Shown here: piece by piece, positions 22,140 through 33,665 of the stretch
Layout of the letters: every line of letters begins with the position of its first letter
Numbering within the stretch: position 1 is the stretch's first letter
DNA from: Physcia stellaris
Taxonomy: Eukaryota > Ascomycota > Lecanoromycetes > Caliciales > Physciaceae
DNA: 64,000 nucleotides
Direction: 5' to 3'
Assembly (NCBI GenBank): GCA_018902385.1
Contig: JABSSW010000049.1
Location: 158,005 to 222,004, forward strand
Translations under genes and position numbers: made by a program
The notes under the pieces: generated by a model
The model's input: the letters and a program-made list of their open reading frames with translations, nothing else
Databases searched by the model: none
Told to the model about the DNA's origin: nothing

Positions 22140-23652
22140 TCAATCAAAGATAACCTTCTTCCCTTGGAAAGCCATTGATGTGCTCCCTGCCTTCTCCTTT
22201 GCCTTCTTCTTCGCTTCCCAGCTGGGGTGAAGAGGCCCTTCGTCTGATTTACCTTGTGAAACTGGTTTGACCCCTTGCCCACGAAGCCTTGAGCTATTGA
22301 CAGGGTCACTATTGGCGCCACTACGAATTGTCCCTCTGCCACCACCTCTTCCGGCTCTAATACCTCTCCCTCTGCCTCGTCCACGATCCACATTGCCGCC
22401 GCTGGCACCTCGCTTTGGATCCCACCCTTCATCCCTCGTAGAATTTACAGTGCCGACGCCTTGCTTCTCCATATGTTTTGCTTTGGCACCGAATTTCTTC
22501 TCCCAAATAGCTCTTCGCTCCTGTTGGCCACGTCTGTTCTTACGCGGTGCCACTGCTGGGAGGACTTCGTCTTGATCTCCTTTCCCATCGGAAGGCTCAG
22601 AGCCAGACCAGTAGCCGCCACTAAGGGTTGGGAGGAAGATGGTCGCTTTGGGTTGCTTTGAAGGGGCACTATTGCGAGATGTAGGAGGAGGGGAGGGGGA
22701 AAGATAGGACGATAGGGACAGTGACGGAGACGCGGAGGGAGACGGCGAAGGTATTCGATCGTGCCGGGTCAGCGTCGACCTCTTGATGCTGACTCCTTGC
22801 ACTTCATCTCCATCCCCATCGTCAGAGAGCATCGCTGAAGAAACCTCATTCTCATCACCAGAAGATTCAGCAAGCCTTGCGTTATAAATGCCGTAGTCTT
22901 CACTCTCACTTGCGCTCACGTTGACGCTCTGGAGACCGACGCGTACCCCTGTCACTTCTGGCGACAGCTGTTGTGCGTCTAAAGTTTCCGACTGATCCTG
23001 TTGTTCGATAGCTTTTGTCTGATTTGGCGTTTCTGGCCCAGTGTCTTTTGTCTTTGCCGCATAATCTGCAGCTCGCAGCCGTTTCTTTCTGCGGGGCACA
23101 TCGTCGATTGGTAGATTGAGCACATTATGCACACTTCCAATGACGATTTCAAGCGCTGCCTTAACCGGATTCGAATTGAACAGTCGAGCTGTTACATTTG
23201 CGCAAGCAGTGTCTGCAGTTATAGATGATTTTTGAATCTTCTTTGCGATCCAGGGCGGAAATGTCGGGGCGGTAGAGATTGGCTTCGATTTGAGCAATGC
23301 TTTGTAGAGCTGGATCTCTGCTAGAGCCACAAGGTCCAGTTTCTGAGGTCTAGCTTCAGTTGAGTCGCACTTGATAGTTTTTCATGTCCATGGTGCTGAC
23401 CTTCAGAGCTGTGACCTCGTTTGTCAAACGTGCTGATTCTGTAGACTGATCCTGCTCTTTCGCCGTCTTCTGCCGTCTACCCAGCTTTTGACGCTCGAAC
23501 CCTCTGCTAACTCGTAACGCACGATAGAGTGTCTTTTTGCCATTCTCGAGTGCGCCCTCCAGCCCGTCCGATCGCGAGGTCTTCCGGCGTTTTGGTTGAG
23601 GAGGTTCGATATCTGCATGACTTCTGGTGTCCCTAGCAGGGCGTTTCGACAT
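22140..23652 (-). CDS. BUD22: BUD22-family 18S rRNA processing factor
   Basis: Bud22 acts in the nucleolus in maturation of the small ribosomal subunit. Two exons (23401-23652 and 22140-23342) are joined by a 58-bp intron; the protein is 484 residues. The N-terminus has the helical block 'ALRVSRGFERQKLGRRQK' followed by 'KLDLVALAEIQLYKALLKSK', and the C-terminus the family signature: 'FLPTLSGGYWSGSEP', 'RKNRRGQQERRAIWEKKFG' and the end block 'LHPSWEAKKKAKE'. The middle is Ser/Pro- and acid-rich and likely disordered, and an Arg/Gly-rich stretch precedes the end. The intron is needed to join the N-terminal helices; reading without it stops early. No frame error is present. Confidence 0.9.
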
Positions 23653-23981
23653 CCTTCGTTGACGAGAGATGATGGCTTTGATATGGTCCTACATATAGTA
23701 CCTTGCATGCAGAGTGGCTTCAGGATAAGTAATCGACCTCGACCACCTTATCAAATATTTCGCCAACCCTAGATGATCAGAAATCTTTAGGGTTATGGAG
23801 GCTAAGCATAAATTAGAAGTCACGAAAATCAGATGAAAAGAGGTTTAGTCTGGTGTTCGATCATTTAGCACTTTCTTCCGATGCATTTGAGAAAATAGAC
23901 TCATGTGTTTTGGTACTTTGTTGTTTCGATCTGCAACCCTGTTACGCCTCGCTACATAAGTGTCGTTCAACATTAAGCTTG
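23653..23981. other. Intergenic
   Basis: About 330 bp between two minus-strand genes. Nothing beyond probable BUD22 promoter sequence. Confidence 0.4.
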
Positions 23982-24794
23982 TCACCACACTGACATCAAA
24001 CACGAACTGAGCAATAATCCCAAAAATATCGCTGCTGATACATTTATCGCTGTCGAAGCAGATGTAGGTCTTGCAGTGGCAGCAGCGGCTACTATAGGTG
24101 ACGAGGAACCAGCCTCAGCCGCGTATGTTGACGTCGACCTAGTGAAAGATATCGCAGTACTCCTTGTGTCGACCGAGCTTTCCACCGCACTTGAGCCTAA
24201 TCCAGAATTTCCCTGTGTGCTGTATGCGGCGGCATTATAGAAAGGATCTGCCGTATTCGGCCGCAGGGTCGTAATCGCAGCCGCCCGTACTGTAATCTTC
24301 GTCATAGCCACTCCATGCGCCGTATCGACCCAAAAACACGTTGGTGTGGCCCTGGTCGTCCAGTCTGTCCACGTCGTCCCAATGGCGCTCGCGTCAAGGT
24401 ATGTGATCAAGTATGGCTGTGCATTTGCCGTGTTCGTTGCGGCTAGACTGGCCAGCGGAGTTGGTTTCGCGGTCGCCGTGCATGTTTTGCCATTGTTGTC
24501 TGGGATGGGGCCAATGCCGCCTTGTTGGGGTTTTTGAATGAGGCAGCATGAAAGGTCTTCGAAAGCGAAGTCGTGGCGCGCTTTCGGCCAGTCGCCAGCC
24601 CATCCAATAATGTCGCCATCGCAGCAAAAGGTTTGGAAATCAGATTCGACCGTGCCGCGAGTTGAGTTTGCGCAGGTATTGAAGTCGGGCATGCTGTAGT
24701 TATCGCTGAAGATGTCGTAAAGGGACTGGTAGCACCATTCAGCGTTGCGGATGGGACCAGTTGGGATCTGAGTCGTCACTGAAGCCATCGTCAA
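23982..24794 (-). CDS. Cys-rich protein with hydrophobic C-terminus, probable surface protein
   Basis: A 270-residue protein that I do not recognise as a named family. It has paired cysteines ('WCYQSLYD', 'TFCCDGD', 'LSCCLIQ') in the first third, a Thr/Ala/Ser-rich middle typical of O-glycosylated wall proteins, and a final hydrophobic stretch ('AAIFLGLLLSSCLM') that would suit a GPI signal or a single membrane anchor. A classical signal peptide is not obvious at the first Met (24794) or the next (24788), so a short upstream exon may be missing. Function unknown. Confidence 0.6.
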   Translation of the reverse strand: MTMASVTTQIPTGPIRNAEWCYQSLYDIFSDNYSMPDFNTCANSTRGTVESDFQTFCCDGDIIGWAGDWPKARHDFAFEDLSCCLIQKPQQGGIGPIPDNNGKTCTATAKPTPLASLAATNTANAQPYLITYLDASAIGTTWTDWTTRATPTCFWVDTAHGVAMTKITVRAAAITTLRPNTADPFYNAAAYSTQGNSGLGSSAVESSVDTRSTAISFTRSTSTYAAEAGSSSPIVAAAATARPTSASTAINVSAAIFLGLLLSSCLMSVW

Positions 24795-25474
24795 TGAGTA
24801 GATGATCTAGGCGCACAGCGTAGGGGCAAGGTCGAAGATGTTGCAGTGGAGCGAGAAAACTAGGAGCAGGGTATCATGACAGAAGCTGTGGAAGTGAGAT
24901 ATGAGGTCGGCATCCGAGTCAATCGATACCCTTTTCTATCAGCTGAAAAACATACATTGTTTAGAGAGAGTATGCTAGCGTTCATGGTTGCAAGCTTGCA
25001 AGGGCCTCCGTTTTGAGAGAGTTGGAGTAAAGCCCCTGAAATATTGCAGTGGAAGGATTCTGGGCCCCGGATCAAGATCCTTTAAACCACCGCCACGACT
25101 CAGCCACTTGTGGCGCCTGCTCGATTCTCAATCTCTAAAGTACCCAGTAGTGGTAAACGACCGTCTGTCCAATTGCGGAGGAACCTATCTACATGATCCC
25201 TCTTCGTCAAGCTTGACCATTGGTAGAGATAATCATGGCAGTCGCTGAGGCTCCGGACTCAAGCACGTGCAAGGTCTTGAAGGTTGTTTCGAGTCCTTCG
25301 TACAATCAATTTCATCGCGGTGTGAAAGATCGTCCAACAAGCACTGGATTTTGTTGCGGCAGCATGGCTTGGAAATCTTTGAGTTGTTCTCGTTTACTGT
25401 CGACGAAGCAGCTATGATAATAAATTGTTCTCGAAAATGCGTATTCAGTCAGTCGAAAACGTAGCAATTGAATG
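24795..25474. other. Intergenic, no supported gene
   Basis: About 680 bp; small frames on both strands lack any domain or coding character. Confidence 0.45.
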
Positions 25475-25699
25475 TCAGAGAACTGGGTCGGGACTATCAA
25501 TATACCATGTAGTATCAGCCCGATACGAGTAGGGGCGCCGATTAGCCATATGGGTTCGTACATAACGAGGAGGAGCGAAACTTGATCTCTGTATAAACTG
25601 CGACAATACCTTGTCGAAAGCGCTAGTAGAGATTCTCTTTGACATCTCTGGGATCACATAGAGTGCCGCAAGAACAAGGACAATTTGCACAGCTTTCAT
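25475..25699 (-). CDS. Possible small protein with N-terminal hydrophobic segment
   Basis: A 74-residue frame starts with 'MKAVQIVLVLAALYV', a signal-anchor-like segment, followed by a basic, Arg/Ser/Tyr-rich tail. No homologue comes to mind. It stands alone between two minus-strand genes. It may be a chance frame. Confidence 0.25.
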   Translation of the reverse strand: MKAVQIVLVLAALYVIPEMSKRISTSAFDKVLSQFIQRSSFAPPRYVRTHMANRRPYSYRADTTWYIDSPDPVL

Positions 25700-25792
25700 C
25701 GTTTTCTTCGTAAGAAAACTTCATGTTTTCGGTCATACGGTAAGAAGGTGAATTTTCTCATAAAGTGTGGTCGGTTTCTATACGATGACATC

Positions 25793-28558
25793 CTATTGTA
25801 TCTTGCACCAACCCTCTAAGAAATTCAGGAATTGCATTCTCCCGTTTATTCGCGCAGTTTCGAAAACAGTTGATCCCATATCTCGGTTCTCGCCCCAACC
25901 CACGGTCCGGAGGGAGACCGAAAAGTTCGGTGGCAAATTGGGATTAGCTCCTCTACTCAATAGTAAACCTCCTAGCTTTTCATCTCCCCAAGCAGCAGCC
26001 GTGTGAAGCGGAAGTGCCGTAAGCTCAGCCCCCCGATCCAACAAGAACTCCACTGTTTCTAGTGATTCAGACTTAGCTTGCTCACTCCACGACGCATTCT
26101 TGCTGTGTAGTGTGCCGCAGCCTCAAGTGCTGAGAAGCATGGTACCTTCGTGCTCCTAGGAGTATTGATCACAGCGCTGTATCTGTCAACCAAAAGCTTG
26201 ACATGGGATCCTCGACCCGCATACGCAGCAGCCTCTAATGCCGTTCGACCATAAACAGCAGCCGCTGGTGCATTCACGTCACCACCAAGGCGAATGAACT
26301 CTTCTAGAACTTCAGTAGAGCAATCAGCAGCCGCTTTCTGTACAGCAGTGGCACCTCCTTCGTCGCATACAGCACCGTTGACATCTGCTCCATGGGCCAC
26401 CAAATATTCAATCATACTTAGTGACGATGCTGAAGCAATTGCCGTATAACAACCCCCATGACCTCTAGATTGAACGTAAGGAGCGGCGTTGACTGCCGCG
26501 CCAAGTTCAACTAAGCGTTTTGCGACCTCGTCCTGTCTCCAATCTACAGCTCTTTGCAAAGCTGACGCATCTTTGGGATCTGCTCCGTATTTAAGCAGGA
26601 GCTCGATGATTGCCCAACGACCACATTGCACAGCTGCGGTCAGCGCCGAGCTTCCCTGTAGTTGCTGTATATTTTGATTGACATCTGCGCCCTCCTCCAA
26701 TAAAAAATGCACAATCTCTATATGACCGTAAAAGCAAGCTTGGCCAAGCGCTGTGTAGCCGCTTCCTCCTGGGGGAGCATTTATATCTGCTCCGTGATTT
26801 AATAGCAGCTCAATCAAGGGTTTACGTCCAACTCGGCAGGCGGCTTGCAGTGCAGTCATCGAATAGCCGTGACCGGGAGCGGCGTTTATATCGGCTCCAT
26901 GTCCAATCAACTGTTTGACAACAGCTTCGACCTGGCCGCTCTCTGCTGCACAAACTTGTTGGAGAGCTGTCCATCCTTGAAAGCTGCGAACGTTTGGGTC
27001 AATATCAGATGATCGGAGCAGCTCCTGCACCCATTTAGCATCCCCTTGAGCGGCAGCTTGGATGAGAGGTAATCTTGAGTTCTCAAACCAGTTTTCTCCA
27101 CTTTGTTTGGGAACCAAGTGCTCTAGCTGATAGTGTACCCGGCGGAAAACACGCTCTTCGTCGTGTTGTAGCGGGTTCGTGGTTTTGATTGGGGCATTCT
27201 CTTTAGGCGCTGTATCAAGGTTCTGAGCTTGGTCAGTGTTTTGGTAACTATTGGGGTTCCCTTTGTCACTGGATTGCCTTTTCATTGGTTCCGGTGGGCT
27301 TTCTGAGAGGGGTGTTGGGAATTGGAGAACATCAACCACAACGGATGTTGGCGAAAAAGACATCTCCGGCCACTGGTCATCATCGGGAAACCTGGCCTGT
27401 GCAGTGGAGTCTTCGATGATGCTATACTTGAAAATCTTGTCGCAGTTCAGGCTGTTAAAATTGCATATTAGTCTTCAACCCGTAACCTGCTGGAAAATCA
27501 ATCTATGTAGCCTACCATTTCCTCAGACCATGGCCGAAACATTTCCAACCACAATTAGGGCATGGAACTTCAGTTGGTACTGCAGGTACTAGACACTCTG
27601 GAGATCCTCTCAGCCGGCGCCTATTGATGACATTCATTGCCAAAGCTGTACCCGGAAGAACATGCGCCCTCCAGCGAGTCTGAAATGCTATGTTATTTAA
27701 ATCACTCCCTGAAAAACTTGAATATGGACGCAATATAGCCGAATTAGTCCTAGCATCTATGATCTCGTAATTTCCTTCAATGATCGTCTGAAAACCTGGG
27801 TGGTTTGCGAACATTATTCGTAAAGTATCTTGAAAAGATTGAGCGCTTTGACATAGGACGTCTGGTAAGATAAGATTGCGGCCAAGAGCATCCTCAAATT
27901 TTATATGTGATGCTATATCAGCCTCCCAGGGGTATCCAATCATTTTGGGCCGATTTTCCTGCGAGATCTTAACAAATGTGTGAACTTCATCTAGAGTGCG
28001 GTGCAGTCTTTCCAGCTTATTGTCGGCCTTTTCCGCGGAGTGGACTTGGGTTTGGATATTGACGGCTGTCAAGTAACGGTGGAGGGCGTCTAGGTGGGAC
28101 TGGAGCCGTTGTTCTAATTTAAGTGCGTCTTCCGCTCGATACATGGACCATTTTAGTTTTCTAAAGGCAATCTTGGCCTTACTACCCTGACCGTTGAACA
28201 AACTCTCTGTGTACCTCTTCGATTCCAGCTAGCAAAGGGAACGTTAGCGAACATCCTAGACTATAAATTCGAAGAATCTCCTTGCCAGAAAATGTTTCAT
28301 CAGACGGCGGCAACACTCCACTTGAAAACAAATCCCATTCCTGAATGCGTCATCTATTCTGAGAAGCATAGAATTTGTTGAGCTCGCCAAGAAGGACGTG
28401 ATCGTCGATAGAGAAGTTGAAATGGATCGTAGGAGTTCAATGAGAGAAGTGTACTGAGCAGCGGCGCCTCTTGCTTCACTCAAGGACTGGATTATACCCT
28501 GCGCCAGATTTGCGACAGCAATGAAGTCCCCGATACTGATTCCAAATGGAGAAGTCAT
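25793..28558 (-). CDS. Fungal STAND-type N-terminal domain, ubiquitin-like domain and ankyrin repeats, no NTPase; one frameshift
   Basis: Exons are 28286-28558, 27516-28228 and 25793-27451. The start 'MTSPFGISIGDFIAVANLAQ' matches the N-terminal domain found on fungal NLR/STAND proteins. Exon 2 carries a ubiquitin-like domain ('SHIKFEDALGRNLILP'...'GNYEIIDARTNSAIL') and then a four-Cys ribbon (CPNC...CLNC) spanning the second intron. Exon 3 has about ten ankyrin repeats ending near 25.8 kb. There is no P-loop NTPase between them, so it is an NLR-like protein lacking the switch. The first intron uses a GC donor (28285, GCAAGG) with a CTAAC branch site; the nearest GT donor would leave only 33 bp. 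Near 26,110 the frame is one base short and resumes within an ankyrin repeat; a missing A fits. The likely role is in non-self or stress sensing, inferred from the domain only. Confidence 0.75.
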
Positions 28559-29003
28559 TGCTACATTTGGAGGCTTAGCAACGAGCCTATAAGTAAAGAT
28601 GTGGGGTTTCAACCTTGGCAGCAAGCTGAAGTTGGGGATAAGATTGTGCGAAGAGGAAGTCTATAGTTCGAAGAGGCTGAGAAACCCCGAGCTCACAGGT
28701 CTGCATCTACCCGACAGCCCTAAAAGTTCTTTTCATTCTTAACGCAGCTAGTCAGAGTCTGCAGGTGCCGCAGGACGGTTCAGTGGTCATAGGCAGCCAG
28801 ACCTCAACCTCTGGGGATTTTACCCTCACCACCTGGAGCTTTCACGAGGCAACACAATTTTTCTCGGTTTTGTTGATCGAAATGGGATTATAACCTGTTT
28901 GGATCATTAAAGCCCGCTCGTCCCTTTCCCGTTCACTTGCCAGCTCTCCGGCACAATCCAGCGCCAGTCGTTAGATTTGAACCTGTTCACTTATGACTTC
29001 GAA
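28559..29003. other. Intergenic
   Basis: About 445 bp between the STAND-like gene and the next minus-strand gene. No feature recognised. Confidence 0.4.
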
Positions 29004-31362
29004 TCATTGATACTTCTTATCAAACTGTGGTCTCGCATCTTCGAGATCATCAGTTCCGACCACAAGCTCCAGCCGATTTCCTCCACGCTCGCGGACCCGT
29101 ACTCTCATCCTCCAAGTCTCTTTGGCACTGACGCCCCCACCAACATTCTCCAGCGTGCTGGCACGTTTGGAGTGCAAGGCCAAAGCCAGCATCTCCCCCA
29201 TCTGATCCCAGGCACTGCTCGTGAACCCAATTCCAAGTACTCGGTCAAAGATGGAATAGAAAATGAAGCTAGTAGCTACGGTAGCGTACAGGAGCAGAAC
29301 CGCAAGCCCAAACGCTACAGCGGATTTGCCCTGATAACCGTAACCATATCCATATCTTTTGAATGTGAAGTCGATGGGCGTACCAACTGCACCGAACTTT
29401 TCTTTAAAGGCTGCCAGGCTTATGTCCGCTACAAAGGATTGAGAGGCGTTATAATTGTCCCTTTGCTTTAGGCCGGTGAGCGTTGTGTTGTTTGGCCCTT
29501 GCTCGATCACGATATAGGGCTTCGTCAAGTTGTAGGCATGACGGGATAGACTCTCAGAGATAGCAGCAGCGATAGTCGCTGGCACTGCAGTATCAAGTCC
29601 TGGCGGAGCAAATTTTCGAATTTTGTGCCCACCGCCACGTCAGGCAAGTAAATTGGGTTTCCGTCGGTGAAAAGGAATTGACTGAGCAAGGCTTCCATCA
29701 TCGTAGCCTTCAACTTGTTCCCCGAAGCAGACGTGCTTGCGATACCTGCCACATTGAGCAGATTCGCCCACTCCGGAGATATGTGAATCGTGTCGCTGAG
29801 GCCCCACGGCCGCCTAGTAGCCTCAGTGGCGTTCCGACCAGTTCCCACATCTTCAAAAATCGGGGTTGTGAGGTTCTGCACGATCTGGTTGCTACTTTTC
29901 GGCTCATACTGGATCTTTGCTGCCGCCCATCTGGCATTGATGAGGCAGGGACCACAAGACTTTGTTGCGACATAGCCCAGAAGGTATCATTCCTACCCTG
30001 TGTATCGTCAAACGCAAGGGTAGGTAGAGTGACCAAAGCACCAAGAGAAGCCCCTGGACCATTGCCGTCCGAATACGAGGACACATCGACCCACGTGAAA
30101 TTGGTCGCATTCATTGTTCGGGTGAAATTCCATAGCGACTGATCGACAGGCCATGCAATTGTGTCTGAGATGCTGGTATAGTTGTCAAGCACGTCCAAAG
30201 GAAAGCTCACAACCGGGTTGTCTGGGCCGGGGCTTTTACGGACCTCACTGTAATTGAAGTATGCGCATTCGACTTGAACCACAGGCGCATATATGGGTGA
30301 CGTATCTGTGGAAACGAGCATTGGCTTTTTGATAGTATCCGTCTTCCCCTTCGAATTTTCCTGGATGTAATTCCAATAGAGACCAGCCAATTCAAGGATA
30401 GGCTGAGTCAGGCTCGTTGTTATCGAGATATTAAAATTAGTGTTGGGCTCGGTTAAATTCATCAAATTCGCGAAAGGCATATGGGCAGTTGTTCTCACTA
30501 CAGCACGTTGGGTGTTTGTCGACTCCTCCGTCATGCTGACATTGGGCTGCACACCGTTATTATACCAAGACCCCGCCCAATTCTTCAAGTTTTCAAAGGC
30601 CGCTCCAGGACAACCACTGGTATATTGAACGGTATCACAACCTGCATAGACCGTCATATTTGGGGGATCCAGGCTTATTGGGTAGAGCTCATCGACCGAG
30701 CCATCCATATACAATTGCATTGGTTTGTGGAAAGCTCCTCCTCGTATATTCCACCATGCTAGCCTTGGTATCTGCACGATAGCAGACGAAGGGCCCACGA
30801 TGTTAGCAAGAATGATAGTAGCAGCCAAAGTCACGATGAGCCAACCATCTGTAGAGACAGCGCTCCGAATGCCTCCGCTGAAGAGCGATCCCAGCGAGTC
30901 CACCCGGTACCCACTGCTCAACAGCCCAAATGGAAGGCCACTGCTGCCGACAAGCCGTTTGCGGATACGGTGCATCACGATTGAGGATAAAGACCCCACA
31001 ATGAGAATTTCGTGTATCTTGGCTGCGAATTGCAGAATTGTGGTGACCTGATTATCGTGAATGTGTATGTTTATTGAAGTTCCCATTCCGATACCCAGGC
31101 TCGCTTCATCCCAGCCGTATACGTTTGCGAAGTTCACTCCCACAACGGCTGCGGTGGTAGCGAGGGCTACGATGTGGATAATAAATTTCGAAAAGCGGAG
31201 ACCCTTCCGAAGAACAGTCTTTGGTTTCTCTGCATAATCTGCTGGGATATATCGTGTGCCGAGATCGTCGTCATCCTCGCGGCCGACTATCTCGTGATAG
31301 TTGGCCACCGCAGCCTCGCGCTTGACGGGCATAGGATATGGTTCGTAATGATTTCTTTCCAT
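29004..31362 (-). CDS. Polytopic membrane protein with large extracellular region, unknown function; two frameshifts
   Basis: Start chosen at 'MERNHYEPYP' (31362). The N-terminus is cytosolic and acidic, followed by hydrophobic segments 'IVALATTAAVVGVNFANVYGW', 'ILIVGSLSSIVM' and 'LIVTLAATIILANIVG'. A region of about 450 residues with many N-glycosylation sites and a few Cys comes next, then a last membrane segment ('VAFGLAVLLLYATVATSFIF'). Such proteins are common and unnamed in Pezizomycotina. The frame is one base short near 29,965 (an A run before the 'CGPCLINARWA' block) and again near 29,605 (before the 'TAVPATIAAAISESL' block); both are solved by one extra base, so the gene is probably intact in the organism. 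Confidence 0.65.
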
Positions 31363-31473
31363 TTGATTTAGACAAACAAAGATCTTCAAGACTCTGGATA
31401 GAGCAATCAAGGAAATAGGCTCAAGAGTATGTATGAAGCAAGCGAGGAAGTAGAGAGATTCAGGACGAAAATT

Positions 31474-31833
31474 TTAGAAGGCGACAGAGAGACACTGAAG
31501 ATAAGAATGCGAGGCTAGCAACTGACCACACCCATTGATTTTAGCCTGATTAGTTGAGGTGTGGCCGGATGAAGTGCCGGCGTGTGTCTGTCGCTGTTTA
31601 GCTTGAGCTGCAGCTTCAGCCTGATTGAAAGAATGTGCGGGCCAGCTCAAGAGAAGCTCCCATGGTGTCCGGTGAGCACGAAGTCGAGGGTCTTCGAGCA
31701 AGGAATCGTAGGACGTGGGGATTTCATACGTGGTAACGGATCTTGATGTGAAACAACCATCAATATTATTAACATTAATGAACAAACCATCCTCGATCCA
31801 ATTATCTGTGATCTCGGAGTTTGGAGACTTCAT
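31474..31833 (-). CDS. Candidate upstream exon or separate small gene
   Basis: A 119-codon frame ('NWIEDGLFINVNNIDG', 'YEIPTSYDSLLEDP') has protein-like composition. A GTCAGT donor around 31,520 could splice it to the membrane protein gene at 29004-31362, whose frame is open upstream of its chosen Met. It may instead be an independent gene. Unresolved. Confidence 0.3.
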   Translation of the reverse strand: MKSPNSEITDNWIEDGLFINVNNIDGCFTSRSVTTYEIPTSYDSLLEDPRLRAHRTPWELLLSWPAHSFNQAEAAAQAKQRQTHAGTSSGHTSTNQAKINGCGQLLASHSYLQCLSVAF

Positions 31834-32073
31834 GGCGGCAGCTTTATACGGCTACGTCGTTCTGGCCTCATGCTTCTCTTGTCCCATGTGTTTCCGTCGT
31901 TTCCCGCGAGGTTGACAAGGCTGTGGTTTGGCGATCGAGCGATCGACGACTTAGGAAGGGGTGGAGTTGCTCAGATAAGTCGACGAGGCGTTGAGTCTAA
32001 AGTAATCTCCTATCAGACCCGCACTAAAACCTGTCACCCATCGCGCTCAGACTTTCCCATTGGTTGCTTTGAC

Positions 32074-32110
32074 AGTGTCCACATGTTCGCTAGCGAAAGG
32101 TGTGGACACT
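32074..32110. repeat. Composite perfect hairpin
   Basis: AGTGTCCACA (32074-32083) is the exact reverse complement of TGTGGACACT (32101-32110). Between them lies a second perfect palindrome, TTCGCTAGCGAA (32085-32096). The 37-bp unit could form a stem with an internal stem, or bind dimeric proteins. No gene is adjacent. Confidence 0.7.
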
Positions 32111-33129
32111 ATCAGTAGCTCTTGCTGGCGAAATAATGCCGTGCGACTGTCTCTCAAATCAAAGTGGCAATCAAGGCGTCCATGGTGGCATGGTGCTCCT
32201 TCGGTACGATGTATGAGATGAAGAGGTCCTGGTGCATATAGTGGCTTAAAGGTGCGAATGAGAGGTGTCTAGGTTCTTACATAGTCTGTACAAGTGGTCT
32301 AGGCCCTTGCGGCACAGCGATATCCCCGTAAGGTGGCTGTAGATGCCTGAGAAGAGGGACCATAGTGTGACTGCACTCTCGGTTGTCTGTAACGTTGGAA
32401 ACATCGCGAAGCATGCGGTGACATCTTTCGACCAAATAACATGATTGCTTCAATACCAAGTGAACAAAACATTTGACAACACAGAGGTGTAACTAAGTCT
32501 GCTAGGCTTCAGCCTCTCGCGTTCCCACCCATTGGATTTAAGAGTCTTAATAGAGGGAATCGATGGGGATAAGTTCCCAATGGCAACGGCTCCGTATGAG
32601 AATAACTGGTTCGCATGACATCGGAAGACCACTGAACAACCTGTAAGAGACTAGAAGGAGTAGAAAACGAGCTTGTCGGTTTCCCACATCATGCTATTGG
32701 ACGGCAACGAGGTACAATTACATCCTGTATGCTGCTGGAACCCACCGTCCTCACTATGAGGCTGGCAACTAAAATCTCAGTAGATTAGTATAACATTGAG
32801 TACTGACCAGATTAAGAGAGGCGTCGTTTGAAGCAAATCTGTTTAGGACAACAAGGTAAACGCCTGCAAACTGCAACAGCGCTTTATCGTAGGGTTAGGG
32901 CTGTCAAATATCACCACTTTCGCCACCACCACCTGGCCGCCCTGTCACCATCACCACCGCCCTGTTGTACGAAACACCACATTATTGACAATACACGATT
33001 ATACGTTGAAGCATTGATGATTTTGCGTTCGAATATACACACAATTACGTTCAAATCGCAAAAATCGAGCGTTTCGTTCAAGCAATTCCCAATTGACTCT
33101 TAATGAGATCAGCATTCTCACTCTCTAGA

Positions 33130-33175
33130 CCATACCATACCATACCATGGCATGGCATGGCATGGCATGGCATAT
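33130..33175. repeat. Pentamer microsatellite (CCATA)n-(CATGG)n
   Basis: Four CCATA-type units switch to about five CATGG units. The switch from one pentamer to another at a CCATGG centre suggests slippage with point change. Confidence 0.85.
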
Positions 33176-33302
33176 CATACAATATGGTATACAATATACT
33201 GTATATCTTCTACAAGAATTCTTTTTAGCGCTTCCCCTTTTAGCGTCGTTTTTAGCTCGTCGGATGTCGCATGTCGCATATCGTTGATTGCATTACTGCT
33301 TC

Positions 33303-33665
33303 GAGACTTGCAACTCAACGGGACAGCGTATATACTACGAGGCTTGCAATTCAATGGAACAGCGTGTTACGAGATCAACTACGAAGCTTGCAATTCAACG
33401 GAACAGCGTATATACTACGAGACTTGCAATTCAACGGGACAGCGTGTCACGAGATCAATTACGAGGCTTGATTCAACGGAACAGATACTACGAGGCTTGC
33501 AATTCAATGAGACAGCGTGTTACGAGATCAACTACGAAGCTTGCAATTCAACGGGACAGCGTATATACTACGAGACTTGCAATTCAACGGGACAGCGTGT
33601 TACGAGGTCAATTACGAGGCTTGATTCAACGGGACAGCGTGTTACGAGATCAACGTGACAGCGTT
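33303..33665. repeat. Minisatellite with 154-bp higher-order period
   Basis: Nine units share the core CTTGCAATTCAACGG-GACAGCG and differ in their tails (about 45, 36, 44 and 30 bp). Four units form a block of 154 bp that is repeated (33339 and 33493 start equivalent blocks). All three forward frames are open over much of it, giving frames of 66, 129 and 168 codons. There is no sign that it is translated. Confidence 0.8.

Noticed and set aside
32886-32912. Telomere-like GGGTTAGGG near 32,890
   Set aside because: At most two units, internal to the sequence and not tandem enough to be a telomere.
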